The notes under the pieces are model-generated. The model saw only the letters and a program-made list of their open reading frames with translations, was not told the DNA's origin and did not search any database. A stretch of DNA of 64,000 bases, taken from NCBI RefSeq assembly GCF_002797815.1, contig NZ_PGFJ01000001.1, positions 1,302,001-1,366,000 on the forward strand, given 5' to 3'. This stretch comes from Mucilaginibacter auburnensis. GTDB lineage: Bacteria; Bacteroidota; Bacteroidia; Sphingobacteriales; Sphingobacteriaceae. The translations under genes were made by a program, and so were the position numbers. Shown one piece after another: positions 21,736 to 30,625 of this stretch (within the stretch, counting starts at the first letter, position 1; the number at the start of each line of letters is the position of its first letter).

Positions 21736-23205
21736 ATGCTAGCTATTGAACGTAAACCTGTAAGGGTTAATCCCGATTCGAAACGTGTTATTGCCAGATT
21801 CTTTTTTAACGGTAACGAGAGAGCCAAAGAAGTAATTGAGCGCGTAATAAAAGTAGACGAAGAAACCGCTTTCGGTATATTATCTCCGCTATTACAAGAG
21901 TATTCAAAACGTCACAGAAATATAACGCGGGTATTAAACAGACACGCCAGCAAATTAAAGCCTCTGTTTGAAGAGTTGGGTATTGATTTTGACGCTTTAA
22001 CAGTATATCGTAAGTTGCTTATCGGTTCTTATTTCACGCATGAATACTCAATTGAGTCGGCTGCATTTTTTAACCCGTCTATCGTAAATGATCCTGATCA
22101 GTCAGAGCTTACCGAAGGTGAACGTCGGGTAATTATGAGTTTCAGAGCAGTAGGTGAGGGGCATATTTCGTCTATTACATTCCGCCGCGCGCTTATTGAT
22201 AAAAATAACAACATCACGGTACTGCCGGCAGGTAATTATATTGATGAGGCAGAAATTGTGAGGAACGCGGTATATAACAAGAAATTGTTTTTTGACAGAG
22301 CCGCAATTACGCAGATTGACATCAACGTATTGCACGAATTGGAATCAAAGCTTGATCATCATTTTGAATATGCTAATCTGCGCCGCATCATATCAGACTC
22401 GCAGCGCCTTCAGGAAAGCGATATGAAAAAGCTGGAGTATGATAAAGTACTTTGGCTTGCTGATTCATACTATGAGATAATTTTTTCTTTAGATACAGAT
22501 ATATCCGACAGGGTAATTTTCCCGATATCTGAATATGAGCGTAAAGGTATTGAGGATGCCCGTTTTGTAGAGTTTAAAAACGAAGATGGTTCGTCAGTTT
22601 ATTACGCTACTTATACAGCTTATGATGGCTCTTTAATTATGCCTAAACTGCTCCAGACAAATGATTTTTATAACTTCAAAATAATGCCTTTGTATGGTGA
22701 TGGCGCGCAGAATAAAAACCTGGCATTGTTTCCTCGTAAAATTAACGGCAAGTACGCCATGATATCGCGTATTGATGGCTGGAATAATTACATCATGTAT
22801 TCAGACAAGATCAACATATGGGAAAAACCAATGTTGTTGCAGCGCCCGAAATTTGCATGGGAGTTTGTACAGATAGGTAACTGCGGATCGCCAATAGAAA
22901 CAGAGCATGGCTGGATTGTAATAACACACGGTGTAGGCCCAATGCGCCGCTATGTGCTGGGTGCAAGCTTGCTAAAGTTAGATGACCCTCAGGTAGAAAT
23001 AGGCAGATTAAAAGAGCCTTTACTAATACCTAACAGCGATGAACGTGAGGGTTATGTACCTAACGTTATTTATTCTTGCGGATCGATCATAAACAACAAT
23101 AAATTGATCATTCCTTACGGCTTGTCAGATTACTCAACATCATTTGCTGAAGTTGATCTGGACGCTTTAATAGCTAAATTTAAGGAAGACGGAATAGATG
23201 ATTGA
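21736..23205 (+). CDS. GH130-family glycoside phosphorylase (beta-mannoside type)
   Basis: 489 aa. The family's catalytic stretch appears as GIEDARFVEF (about residues 270-279), with the Asp being the general acid in characterised members. The substrate/phosphate region ETEHGWIVITHGVGP (about 387-401) and YVLGASLLKLDDP follow. GH130 enzymes phosphorolyse or make beta-mannosides. The N-terminal extension of about 150 residues is helical and lengthens it beyond short GH130s. No signal peptide, so it acts in the cytoplasm. Two GT4 genes face it from downstream, suggesting a shared mannose-containing glycan. Confidence 0.85.
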   Translation: MLAIERKPVRVNPDSKRVIARFFFNGNERAKEVIERVIKVDEETAFGILSPLLQEYSKRHRNITRVLNRHASKLKPLFEELGIDFDALTVYRKLLIGSYFTHEYSIESAAFFNPSIVNDPDQSELTEGERRVIMSFRAVGEGHISSITFRRALIDKNNNITVLPAGNYIDEAEIVRNAVYNKKLFFDRAAITQIDINVLHELESKLDHHFEYANLRRIISDSQRLQESDMKKLEYDKVLWLADSYYEIIFSLDTDISDRVIFPISEYERKGIEDARFVEFKNEDGSSVYYATYTAYDGSLIMPKLLQTNDFYNFKIMPLYGDGAQNKNLALFPRKINGKYAMISRIDGWNNYIMYSDKINIWEKPMLLQRPKFAWEFVQIGNCGSPIETEHGWIVITHGVGPMRRYVLGASLLKLDDPQVEIGRLKEPLLIPNSDEREGYVPNVIYSCGSIINNNKLIIPYGLSDYSTSFAEVDLDALIAKFKEDGIDD

Positions 23206-23213
23206 TTACTTTA

Positions 23214-23293
23214 TCATTGCGAGGAACGAAGCAATCGCACGCAGACAGGTCGCTGGCATGCATAGTCCGCGATTGCTTCGTTTCTCGCAATGA
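23214..23293. repeat. 25-bp inverted repeat between convergent genes
   Basis: TCATTGCGAGGAACGAAGCA... (23214-23238) and its complement at 23269-23293 match at 24 of 25 positions, around a 30-nt loop. It lies between the GH130 stop and the GT4 stop. I recall this word (TCATTGCGAGGAACGAAGCAAT) as a dispersed repeat found in many unrelated genomes. It probably works as a bidirectional terminator or is a mobile palindromic repeat. Confidence 0.8.
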
Positions 23294-23306
23294 CAATATT
23301 GACTGA

Positions 23307-24311
23307 TTAACGTAATATCCGCTTGTACAACTCAAAATAATCACTCGCCATTTTCTCACTCGAGAATTTACTTTCTGCCCATTGGCGGCAGTAAGCGCGG
23401 TTGATCTGTTTAAGTCCATTTACAGCTTCAACAGCTTGGTCTACGTTTTTTACCAGATACCCTGTCTGCTCATGTTGAATCAATTCAGGCATTGAGCCGC
23501 GATTGAATGCAATAACAGGCGTTCCGCAAAGCATGGCTTCGGCAACGCTTAAACCAAATGGTTCGTTAAAGTTGATAGGATGTAGAAGCGCGACAGCATT
23601 GCCCAATAATTCATTGCGCTCTTCCGGCCCTGCGCTGCCTATGTACTTTATTTGCTCATTTAAATGTGGCTCAACTTCCTCTTTAAAATAGCGTTCATCC
23701 TGTATTATACCCGCTATAATAAGCTGGTATTTACTTTTCTTCGCTATCGCGATGGCTTCAGTAATGCCCTTGTCAGGATGAATACGACTAAAGGATAGTA
23801 AATAATCTTTTGGCTGTGCATTAAAAACGAATTTCCCGGCATCTAAACCATTATATACTGTAGCCAGGTAGTCTAACTCCGGACTCCTGTCCGAGTCGCT
23901 TATAGATACGTAATGGCTTGTTTGGCTATATTTTTTATAAACCGGGATTATGCGCGGAGAGGAAAATCCATGTATAGTAGTAATAACCGGGGTTTTTATA
24001 AGTCCAGAATAGGTGAGGGGTAAAAAATCAAAGTTATTGTGGATCACATCAAACTGATGAGCCTTCTCCATCAAATTACTGATGTGAAGGCACTCCAATA
24101 CTTTGGCATCTTGTGAGCGGTCCTCCTCGTAACCAGTTTCGCAAATGGCATCCAACGTACCTACGGTAACAGAATCGCCGGTGGCAAAGAGTGTAACCTC
24201 TGCCCCCAGCTTTATAATTCCTTCCGCAATATTTGATGCTACCTGCTCCCATGGCCCGTAATGTCTGGGCGGTGTGCGCCAGGCCACAGGCGACAAAACG
24301 GCTACCTTCAT
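23307..24311 (-). CDS. Glycosyltransferase family 4 protein
   Basis: 334 aa, cytoplasmic GT-B fold. The N-terminal donor/acceptor domain opens MKVAVLSPVAWRTPP with the GPWEQVASNI loop. The C-terminal nucleotide-sugar site carries EPFGLSVAEAMLCGTPVIAF (about 249-268), the E-x7-E motif of retaining GT4 enzymes. Its ATG overlaps the stop of the upstream GT-barrel fusion gene by 4 nt, so the two are translationally coupled. The product is unknown; the facing GH130 gene suggests a mannose-containing glycan. Confidence 0.88.
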   Translation of the reverse strand: MKVAVLSPVAWRTPPRHYGPWEQVASNIAEGIIKLGAEVTLFATGDSVTVGTLDAICETGYEEDRSQDAKVLECLHISNLMEKAHQFDVIHNNFDFLPLTYSGLIKTPVITTIHGFSSPRIIPVYKKYSQTSHYVSISDSDRSPELDYLATVYNGLDAGKFVFNAQPKDYLLSFSRIHPDKGITEAIAIAKKSKYQLIIAGIIQDERYFKEEVEPHLNEQIKYIGSAGPEERNELLGNAVALLHPINFNEPFGLSVAEAMLCGTPVIAFNRGSMPELIQHEQTGYLVKNVDQAVEAVNGLKQINRAYCRQWAESKFSSEKMASDYFELYKRILR

Positions 24312-26590
24312 TTAGCGCCTACCAGTTTTTTTTGAGATAATTTGTTGTACTCGTACTCTAACTCAAAAGCCTCCAGAACTGTTAAGTGCGATATTAAGTA
24401 AGCTAAAGTACTCTCGGCACCCTGGTTACGGTTAATACCGGTTGGCAGTAAGCCATCGCAGCAGCCCTTGGTTTCGTGGTCATATAATGGTGCGCGTAAG
24501 GTGTTTTCGCCCAGGAACCATTTATAGCTCAGGAACATTTTTTCAATATGCTCAGGTTTTCTAAATATATGGTAAGCCTGGAAGTGCAGTAACACCATTG
24601 CCATAGTTTCAATAGCCTGTTGGTCAAAAGTAGGGAAGGTGCCACCACGGTAATACCAGCCATCATTACCCACCGGGCTTAAGTAACCGTTTGATAACGT
24701 TAACTTATCTAAAAACTCCATGGTTTTTAAGGCAACTTCTTTAGCGCGTTCATTACCGGTTATCTCGCAGGAGTGTAGCAAGGCAAGAGGCAAAATGGCA
24801 TTATCATAGGTCATACCTTCTTCAAACCACTCCCAATCATCTGCACGGGTTTTATCATACGCGTCAATCAATGGTTGCGTTAAACGGGCCATTTCGGCAA
24901 CCATGCCGTCATCAGTAGGGTGAACCTTTAAATAGTAAGCTATTCCAATAATGGTATTTGCCATTCCGCGCAAATGTTTAAGCGCTCTGAAATGACCGAA
25001 CGATTTTTGGAACAACTCGGTGGCAAACTCCCGGTAAGAGTTGCTTGATGCCGTAGCGATCAAATAACCCAAAGACCAAATGGTACGGCCGAATGAATCT
25101 TCTGAACCTACTTCATCCAGATATGAACGGTTAAAGCTCAAAAAGTTGCGGAAGTTACCATCATCAGTCTGCATGTAGTGAATGTAACTCAGGTAGATAG
25201 GCAACAGGTCAAACGCCTCCTTGCTGTTGTTGCGCTTATGGGCCATTAGCGCCATGATCAGCGCGCGTGAGTTATCATCAAGGCAATACCCTTCTTTTAG
25301 GTTAGGTATGCCATATTTAGCGTGTTGAACAATACCTGTATCATCAGTAAGGCGGATAACGTGTCCAAGACTAAACTTAGGCATGATCTCAGGGTCAACT
25401 ATACTGTTCTTTAATATCTTGTCCCTAAAATCATGATTAAAGCAGGCTTCCTGGGCTACTTTGATAAACTCCGATCCCACCACAGGCCAGCGTAGATGTA
25501 AACCGTATTCGTATGCGTTATTGCGCATTTGGTTAAGCATAGCCTGGTTGTCAAGCAGCTCAATTACAGTATCGGCCAGCGCTTCGGCGTTCTTAAAATC
25601 AAACAGCCTGCCACGGTTATGTGCCAGTAATTCGGTAGCGTGCCAGTATGGGGTTGAAACCACCGCAGCACCCGACCCAACCGCGTACGATAACGTGCCA
25701 CTTGTTATTTGCGCTTCATTAAGATAAGGCGTAACATAAATTTCAGCAGCCGTTAAATATTGTATCAGTTCTTCCTCGGCTACAAATTTATTAATGAAGT
25801 GCAGATTTTGAGATACGCCAAGCTGGCTGGCCAATGTCTTTAAATGATCGCGATACTCTTCGCCTGAATTTTTTATAACGCCCGGATGCGTGTTGCCTAA
25901 CACCACATAGTTAACATCCGGATGTTTTTCCACTATTTTAGGTAAGGCTCTTACCACCGTTTCCAGTCCCTTGTTACGGCTTATTAAACCGAATGTTAAC
26001 AGTGCCTTGCGGTTTTTAAATGGCGTAAGATTTTTTATCGGGTTATTTTCAGGTGCTTCCACATCAGGCACACCATGTTCAATTATCTGTATCTTTTCGG
26101 TAGGGATATCATAAATAGTAGTTAAAAACTCCACAGCACGCTGGCTCATCACAATTATTTTGGCAGATTGCTCAGCCATTTCTCTGATGATGATGCGCTG
26201 CACATAGCTTGGATCTTTTAAAACCGTGTGTAAAATAGAAATAAGCGGCTTCTCTAAGCGATTAATAAGCGGGAGAATATAAATACCACTTTCACCACCA
26301 TAAATACCAAACTCGTGCTCAATTATACAAACATCGGCTGTACTGGTGTTAATAAAGTTGGCTGCTCTGATGTAGTCTTTCTGATGATTTTGCCTTACAA
26401 CATATTTAACCTCTTCAGGATATTCATACTCATCTAAATTTTCTGAATCATTTAACGCTACAACAAAGTCGTTACCTAATATATTTTTCCTTTCAGGAAA
26501 ATTAGCGCCAATAGCGCGCATAAGGTTTTGATTAAAGGTTGCAATACCGCATTCGCGCGGAGGATAGGTTGAAATGTACGCTATTTTCAT
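24308..26590 (-). CDS. GT4 glycosyltransferase fused to alpha/alpha-barrel-like domain
   Basis: 760 aa from MKIAYISTYPP at 26590; an upstream ATG at 26620 adds ten residues. Residues about 1-390 form a GT4 transferase with PPRECGIATFNQNL near the start, FGLISRNKGLETV and a late acceptor loop SGTLSYAVGSGAAVV. Residues about 410-750 are all-helical with repeating helix starts: GYCLDDNSRALIMAL, GSEDSFGRTIWSLGYL, EEGMTYDNAILPLAL, FDQQAIETMAMVLL and NQGAESTLAYLI. This looks like an (alpha/alpha)6 barrel of the kind used by glycoside hydrolases, with several conserved Asp/Glu. The second domain's activity is unknown. Confidence 0.85.
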   Translation of the reverse strand: MKIAYISTYPPRECGIATFNQNLMRAIGANFPERKNILGNDFVVALNDSENLDEYEYPEEVKYVVRQNHQKDYIRAANFINTSTADVCIIEHEFGIYGGESGIYILPLINRLEKPLISILHTVLKDPSYVQRIIIREMAEQSAKIIVMSQRAVEFLTTIYDIPTEKIQIIEHGVPDVEAPENNPIKNLTPFKNRKALLTFGLISRNKGLETVVRALPKIVEKHPDVNYVVLGNTHPGVIKNSGEEYRDHLKTLASQLGVSQNLHFINKFVAEEELIQYLTAAEIYVTPYLNEAQITSGTLSYAVGSGAAVVSTPYWHATELLAHNRGRLFDFKNAEALADTVIELLDNQAMLNQMRNNAYEYGLHLRWPVVGSEFIKVAQEACFNHDFRDKILKNSIVDPEIMPKFSLGHVIRLTDDTGIVQHAKYGIPNLKEGYCLDDNSRALIMALMAHKRNNSKEAFDLLPIYLSYIHYMQTDDGNFRNFLSFNRSYLDEVGSEDSFGRTIWSLGYLIATASSNSYREFATELFQKSFGHFRALKHLRGMANTIIGIAYYLKVHPTDDGMVAEMARLTQPLIDAYDKTRADDWEWFEEGMTYDNAILPLALLHSCEITGNERAKEVALKTMEFLDKLTLSNGYLSPVGNDGWYYRGGTFPTFDQQAIETMAMVLLHFQAYHIFRKPEHIEKMFLSYKWFLGENTLRAPLYDHETKGCCDGLLPTGINRNQGAESTLAYLISHLTVLEAFELEYEYNKLSQKKLVGAK

Positions 26591-26843
26591 ATTTTTTTGT
26601 AGATGGCTTACTGGGGTCATGTCTGTATAGTTAACTGACTTAAAAACTATTCAGTTTCGGCTTAAAAATGATGCTTTAAAACCTATAAATCGGCTTTTTG
26701 CATTAATACCCTAATAAATGCACAAACTATACCAAAAGCGTACGTTAATAGCCGCAATATTACCTTGCCAACGAGTTTGCTTAAGTAATTTTAAGTTAAG
26801 TAATTGGAGGTGTTTGTATTGCGTTTTAAAACTGACGAGAATG

Positions 26844-28031
26844 TCAGGAATGAAAGTTGATAGCTTCTATAATAATGTTACAAGCTTCTTCAATTTGAGT
26901 GGCTGTTATAATAAGGGGGGGCGCTAAACGCATAGCATTGCTGCAATGCAAAAACCAGTCGGTTATTACACCGTTGTCAATGCAGCGGTCAATTATTTTT
27001 TTGTTGAGGTCAAAGTTCTCCAGTTCAACAGCCAGCATCAATCCTTTGCCGCGAATTTGCCTAATGGCTGGGTGTACTAATAAGCTGCGTATTAAAGCTT
27101 CCTTTTCGGCAACACCTGCAACAAGTTCTTCTTCCAGTAAAACCTCCAACGCGGCTAATCCCGCTGCACAGCAAACCGGGTGCCCGCCAAATGTGGTGAT
27201 GTGTCCAAGAATGGGGTTCTCTTTTAGCGCACCCATAATTTCATTTGATGAAACGAAAGCGCCAATAGGCATGCCTCCGCCAAGCGCTTTGGCCAACAAC
27301 AAGATATCGGGAACTATATCAAAATGCTCAAAGGCAAAAAGCTTACCTGTGCGGCCGAAGGCTGCCTGTATCTCGTCCAGTATCAATAAGGCGCCGGTTT
27401 CAGTACAACGCTTGCGCAAGGCTTGCATGTAAGCAAAATCAGGCACTTGTATACCAGCTTCACCTTGTATGGTTTCAATAATTACGCAAGCGGTTTCGGT
27501 GGTTATGAGGTTGAGGTCGGGCAGGAGGTTAAAGTTAATGAATGTAACACCTGGCAAAAGCGGACGATATGCCTGTTTGTATTCCTCATTGCCCATCACG
27601 CTTAATGCGCCATGGGTGCTGCCGTGGTAAGAGTTGTAGTATGCCACAACCTGCTGCCTGCCGGTAAAACGCTTAGCCAACTTAAGGGCGCCCTCAACAG
27701 CTTCGGCGCCGGAGCTAACAAAATAAACCGATTGCAAATTATCCGGTAGTACTGATACCAGTTTCTCTGCAAAGCGTACCTGTGGTGTTTGTACATATTC
27801 ACCATAAACCATCAGGTGCATATATTTTTCTACCTGTTGTTTTACAGCCTCAATAACTTTTGGGTTGCCATGCCCTAAACTGCTCACGCCAATGCCCGAT
27901 ATCAGATCAATATAAGCTTTGCCTTCGCTGTTATATAAATGCACGCCCTGAGCCCGCTCAAATTCAAGCAACAGGGGGAAGTTGGTAGTTTGCGCATTGT
28001 TGGCTAAAAATAACTGGCGAAGTGTTGGCAT
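26844..28031 (-). CDS. Class III pyridoxal-phosphate aminotransferase (acetylornithine/ornithine type)
   Basis: 395 aa from MPTLRQLFL at 28031; the longer form to 28058 would start inside a terminator tail. The PLP motifs are clear: the SSGAEAVEGALKLA loop, LILDEIQAAFGRTG (Asp pairing the pyridine N), LLAKALGGGMPIGAF (Schiff-base Lys near residue 247) and TTFGGHPVCCAAGLA. The family moves amino groups from omega-amino compounds to 2-oxoglutarate. The exact donor cannot be told, since no arginine genes lie nearby. Confidence 0.88.
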   Translation of the reverse strand: MPTLRQLFLANNAQTTNFPLLLEFERAQGVHLYNSEGKAYIDLISGIGVSSLGHGNPKVIEAVKQQVEKYMHLMVYGEYVQTPQVRFAEKLVSVLPDNLQSVYFVSSGAEAVEGALKLAKRFTGRQQVVAYYNSYHGSTHGALSVMGNEEYKQAYRPLLPGVTFINFNLLPDLNLITTETACVIIETIQGEAGIQVPDFAYMQALRKRCTETGALLILDEIQAAFGRTGKLFAFEHFDIVPDILLLAKALGGGMPIGAFVSSNEIMGALKENPILGHITTFGGHPVCCAAGLAALEVLLEEELVAGVAEKEALIRSLLVHPAIRQIRGKGLMLAVELENFDLNKKIIDRCIDNGVITDWFLHCSNAMRLAPPLIITATQIEEACNIIIEAINFHS

Positions 28032-28045
28032 GGGGCAAAAATACA

Positions 28046-28075
28046 AAAGGCCCGTCATTATAATAACGGACCTTT
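28046..28075 (-). terminator. Terminator of the sigma/anti-sigma/Spy-like operon
   Basis: Read on the minus strand, AAAGGTCCGT pairs with ACGGGCCTTT around a 10-nt AT loop, followed by TGTATTTTT. It lies just after the Spy-like gene and just before the aminotransferase start. Confidence 0.75.
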
Positions 28076-28093
28076 GGCTTAAATACTTTTTTA

Positions 28094-28582
28094 TTACTGA
28101 TGTTCGCCAACTCTTCTTATCAGTTCGTCGTTAAACTCGCGTTCACTTTTATAAAGCTTGCTTAGTTTTTCGGGCGGTAATATTTTCAAAAACTCATCAG
28201 AGTAACGCTCACGTATTCTAACCATGCGGCTGTCATACTCCATGTTTTTCCTGATCTGCTCGCGTCCATCGGCCTGGGCATCAGAGTTGTTGATTCTTTT
28301 TAAACGCAATACCTCTCTCAGTTCATCCTGATATCTTCTGTATACAGGCCAAAAGCGAGCAGCTTCATCAGCAGAAAGCTGCATTTTTTGCTCTAAAAAG
28401 CTCTCTTTTATTGACTCAACCTTTTGCATACTGGCAGCATTAGGCGCCTGGTTGAACCGTTGTGCACCGTTTGCATTACCCGGACGGAAACTATTGCGGG
28501 GTATCTGCGCCCATGCGCCATAGCCGGTGGCTAATAGTAATAAAGTAATAAAAATGTGTCTGGTAAACGGTTTCATCATCAT
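28094..28582 (-). CDS. Spy/CpxP-like periplasmic helical protein
   Basis: 162 aa. Signal peptide ends near GAWAQIP (about residue 25). The mature part is Arg/Glu-rich and helical, with MQLSADEAARFWPVYRRYQDEL (about 70-91) and a second helical hairpin ending LPPEKLSKLYKSEREF. This arrangement recalls the LTxxQ/Spy-CpxP family and Bacteroidota relatives. Its start lies 3 nt after the anti-sigma stop, so it is the third gene of a sigma / anti-sigma operon, which fits an envelope-stress chaperone or sensor. Role inferred. Confidence 0.7.
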   Translation of the reverse strand: MMMKPFTRHIFITLLLLATGYGAWAQIPRNSFRPGNANGAQRFNQAPNAASMQKVESIKESFLEQKMQLSADEAARFWPVYRRYQDELREVLRLKRINNSDAQADGREQIRKNMEYDSRMVRIRERYSDEFLKILPPEKLSKLYKSEREFNDELIRRVGEHQ

Positions 28583-28585
28583 TAT

Positions 28586-29410
28586 TTATTGCATCTCAGC
28601 ATATTCCTGTAAAGCATTAGTAAAGGCAGCTTCGCTAACCGGAAGGTCCTCAATTGCCACCGTGTGTTGAACATCCACACCTTCCATACTTGCCTGAATA
28701 TATTTCTGCAAGTCGTCAACCGGTACAGTTGACAGTTCCTTGTGCAGGTAATCTGACGCATTTATAGGTTCAACATTGTTTGTTGAAGGCCAAAACATAA
28801 AGCCTGCGCCTGCAACCAATACAAAACATGCAGCTGTGGCATATTTGAACGCTGTAGAGCGCATTAGCCTAATAATACCGCCCTTGCGTTGTACAGTTTC
28901 CTGTGTAACTGTTTTGTTTAAAATTTTAGCATTAAGCTGTTCAAAATATCCATCCGGAACGGTAAATACCTCGTCAGTAGATAAAGCCTCTTCAACAAAT
29001 ACGCGGCTTTCTATCTGGCTGGTTAATGTCTCAAAATAACCTGCAGGCACTTCAAAAGCTTCGCCTGCCTCCATTGCTTCTTCAACAGCAATGCGGCTTT
29101 GTATATTAGCGTTTAGTTCATCAAAATAGCCGGCAGGAAGCTCAAAGCCCGCCTCTTCGTGATCAATCAGTTCTTCAACCGCAATACGCGACTGTATATT
29201 TGAAGCAAGTTCATTAAAGTATCCTTCAGGTACTAAAAAACCTTCCTCAGGCATACTATTTTTAAGCTCGTCTATCGTAATTGCAGCCATAATGCGCTCA
29301 TCCAACCCATCAAAATAACCCTCGGGCACTACAAACGGATTGGCTTTACCTGCCAATTCCGGTAGTTTTCCGTCTTCCGGCCATTCTTTATTTTCTATAT
29401 CAACTGTCAT
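28586..29410 (-). CDS. Membrane anti-sigma-like protein with five FxVPxGYFxxL repeats
   Basis: 274 aa. The N-terminal cytoplasmic part holds five copies of a unit of about 32 residues centred on (F/E)-x-(V/L)-P-x-G-Y-F-(D/N/E)-x-L: FVVPEGYFDGL, FLVPEGYFNEL, FELPAGYFDEL, FEVPAGYFETL and FTVPDGYFEQL. One TM helix follows (about residues 193-209) and then a short extracytoplasmic domain. It lies 50 nt downstream of an ECF sigma gene, so an anti-sigma role is likely even though there is no zinc finger. Each repeat may be a sigma-binding helix. Confidence 0.75.
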   Translation of the reverse strand: MTVDIENKEWPEDGKLPELAGKANPFVVPEGYFDGLDERIMAAITIDELKNSMPEEGFLVPEGYFNELASNIQSRIAVEELIDHEEAGFELPAGYFDELNANIQSRIAVEEAMEAGEAFEVPAGYFETLTSQIESRVFVEEALSTDEVFTVPDGYFEQLNAKILNKTVTQETVQRKGGIIRLMRSTAFKYATAACFVLVAGAGFMFWPSTNNVEPINASDYLHKELSTVPVDDLQKYIQASMEGVDVQHTVAIEDLPVSEAAFTNALQEYAEMQ

Positions 29411-29460
29411 GATACCGTATAGATGAAATTTAGATGAAAAGGTTTAACAGCAAAAATAAA

Positions 29461-30015
29461 TTATTCTTCGGCTAATAAAATAGCTTCTATCTTTTTTACT
29501 GCAAGATGGTATGATGCTTTTAGCGCACCTACGCTGGTACCCAATACGTCCGACATTTCCTCGTATTTCATATCTTCAAAATACTTCATGTTGAACACAA
29601 GGCGTTGTTTTTCAGGCAGGGTAAGTATGGCCTGCTGTAGTTTGCGTTGCGCTTTATCGCCATTAAAATAGCTGGCGGCGGTGAGGTTATCGGCCAGTGA
29701 GTAATCTACCTCATCTAATGAAATGTTGTTCTTTTGCTTTTTCTTATTTAAAAAAGTAATGCACTCATTGCTGGCAATTCGGTACATCCACGTATAAAGT
29801 TGTGAGTCTGCCCGGAAATTGGCCAGGTTTTTCCAAACCTTTATAAACACATCCTGCACCAGGTCGTCAGCATCATCATGATCAATCACCATGCGGCGAA
29901 TGTGCCAGTAAATTTTTTGCTGATATTTTTTCAATAACAGATTAAACGCCTCGTTGCGGGTGCGCTCATCCTGAAATTTACTTAATATCTCTGCATCTTC
30001 TACCTGTGTTGGCAT
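29461..30015 (-). CDS. ECF-type RNA polymerase sigma factor
   Basis: 184 aa. Region 2 carries DADDLVQDVFIKVWKNL (about residues 47-63) and YTWMYRIASNECITFLNK. Region 4 carries LPEKQRLVFNMKYFEDMKYEEMSDVLGTS with a helix-turn-helix ending SYHLAVKKIE. It heads the leftward operon sigma / repeat anti-sigma / Spy-like protein, the typical layout of a Bacteroidota envelope-stress ECF system. Its target promoters cannot be read here. Confidence 0.92.
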   Translation of the reverse strand: MPTQVEDAEILSKFQDERTRNEAFNLLLKKYQQKIYWHIRRMVIDHDDADDLVQDVFIKVWKNLANFRADSQLYTWMYRIASNECITFLNKKKQKNNISLDEVDYSLADNLTAASYFNGDKAQRKLQQAILTLPEKQRLVFNMKYFEDMKYEEMSDVLGTSVGALKASYHLAVKKIEAILLAEE

Positions 30016-30074
30016 ACGTTTAATTAATTTAGGTATTAAATGGTTTTTACGGAGATTTGTTTGGTTCGCTTAAT

Positions 30075-30160
30075 ATTGAACACCGAATATAGAATTTTGA
30101 ATGATGAAGTTGAAAGCAATTCATCATTCAAAATTCGATGTTCAATATTCGATATTCAAA
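30075..30160. repeat. Word-type inverted repeat upstream of sigma gene / after bcp
   Basis: Words ATTGAACACCGAATAT and GAATTTTGAATGATGAA (30075-30108) are mirrored by TTCATCATTCAAAATTCGAT and TTCAATATTCGATATTCAA (30120-30160). The inner 17 bp are perfect. It fills the gap between the bcp stop and the sigma-factor start region. Confidence 0.65.
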
Positions 30161-30625
30161 TCACCCCTTAATCAGGTCAAGCACCTGCTGCGATGACGCT
30201 TTTGTATCCACTTTCGAAATTACGTGACTGATAACACCATCAGCATCAATAATAAAGGTTGTGCGCATAGTGCCCATGTATTTTTTGCCGTACATGTTTT
30301 TCTCTCCCCAAACACCATAAGCCTGAACAATTGATTGGTCGGTATCTGCTATCAGCGGGAAAGGCAGACTGTGCTTGGTTACAAATTTCTTGTGCGATTT
30401 TTCGTCATCAGTACTAACGCCAATTACCTGGTAACCTTGTGCCTGTAACGACTGGTAGTTATCTCTGAAATCGCAAGCCTCAGCGGTGCAGCCGGGGGTA
30501 TCATCTTTAGGATAAAAATATAGAATTACGATTTTTCCTTTAAAATCAGCTAAAGAAACTGCTTGTCCGTTTTGGTCGTTCGCTGTGAATTCAGGGGCTT
30601 TATCGCCTGCTTTTAAATGTGACAT
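30161..30625 (-). CDS. bcp: Thioredoxin-dependent thiol peroxidase (Bcp/PrxQ)
   Basis: 154 aa cytoplasmic peroxiredoxin that reduces H2O2 and organic hydroperoxides with thioredoxin. The active site PKDDTPGCTAEACDFRD shows peroxidatic Cys46 and resolving Cys51, spaced as in atypical 2-Cys PrxQ enzymes. Thr43 and the later Arg complete the site. Its start codon shares one base with the stop of the upstream M23 peptidase gene (TAATG), so they are co-transcribed. Confidence 0.95.
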   Translation of the reverse strand: MSHLKAGDKAPEFTANDQNGQAVSLADFKGKIVILYFYPKDDTPGCTAEACDFRDNYQSLQAQGYQVIGVSTDDEKSHKKFVTKHSLPFPLIADTDQSIVQAYGVWGEKNMYGKKYMGTMRTTFIIDADGVISHVISKVDTKASSQQVLDLIKG

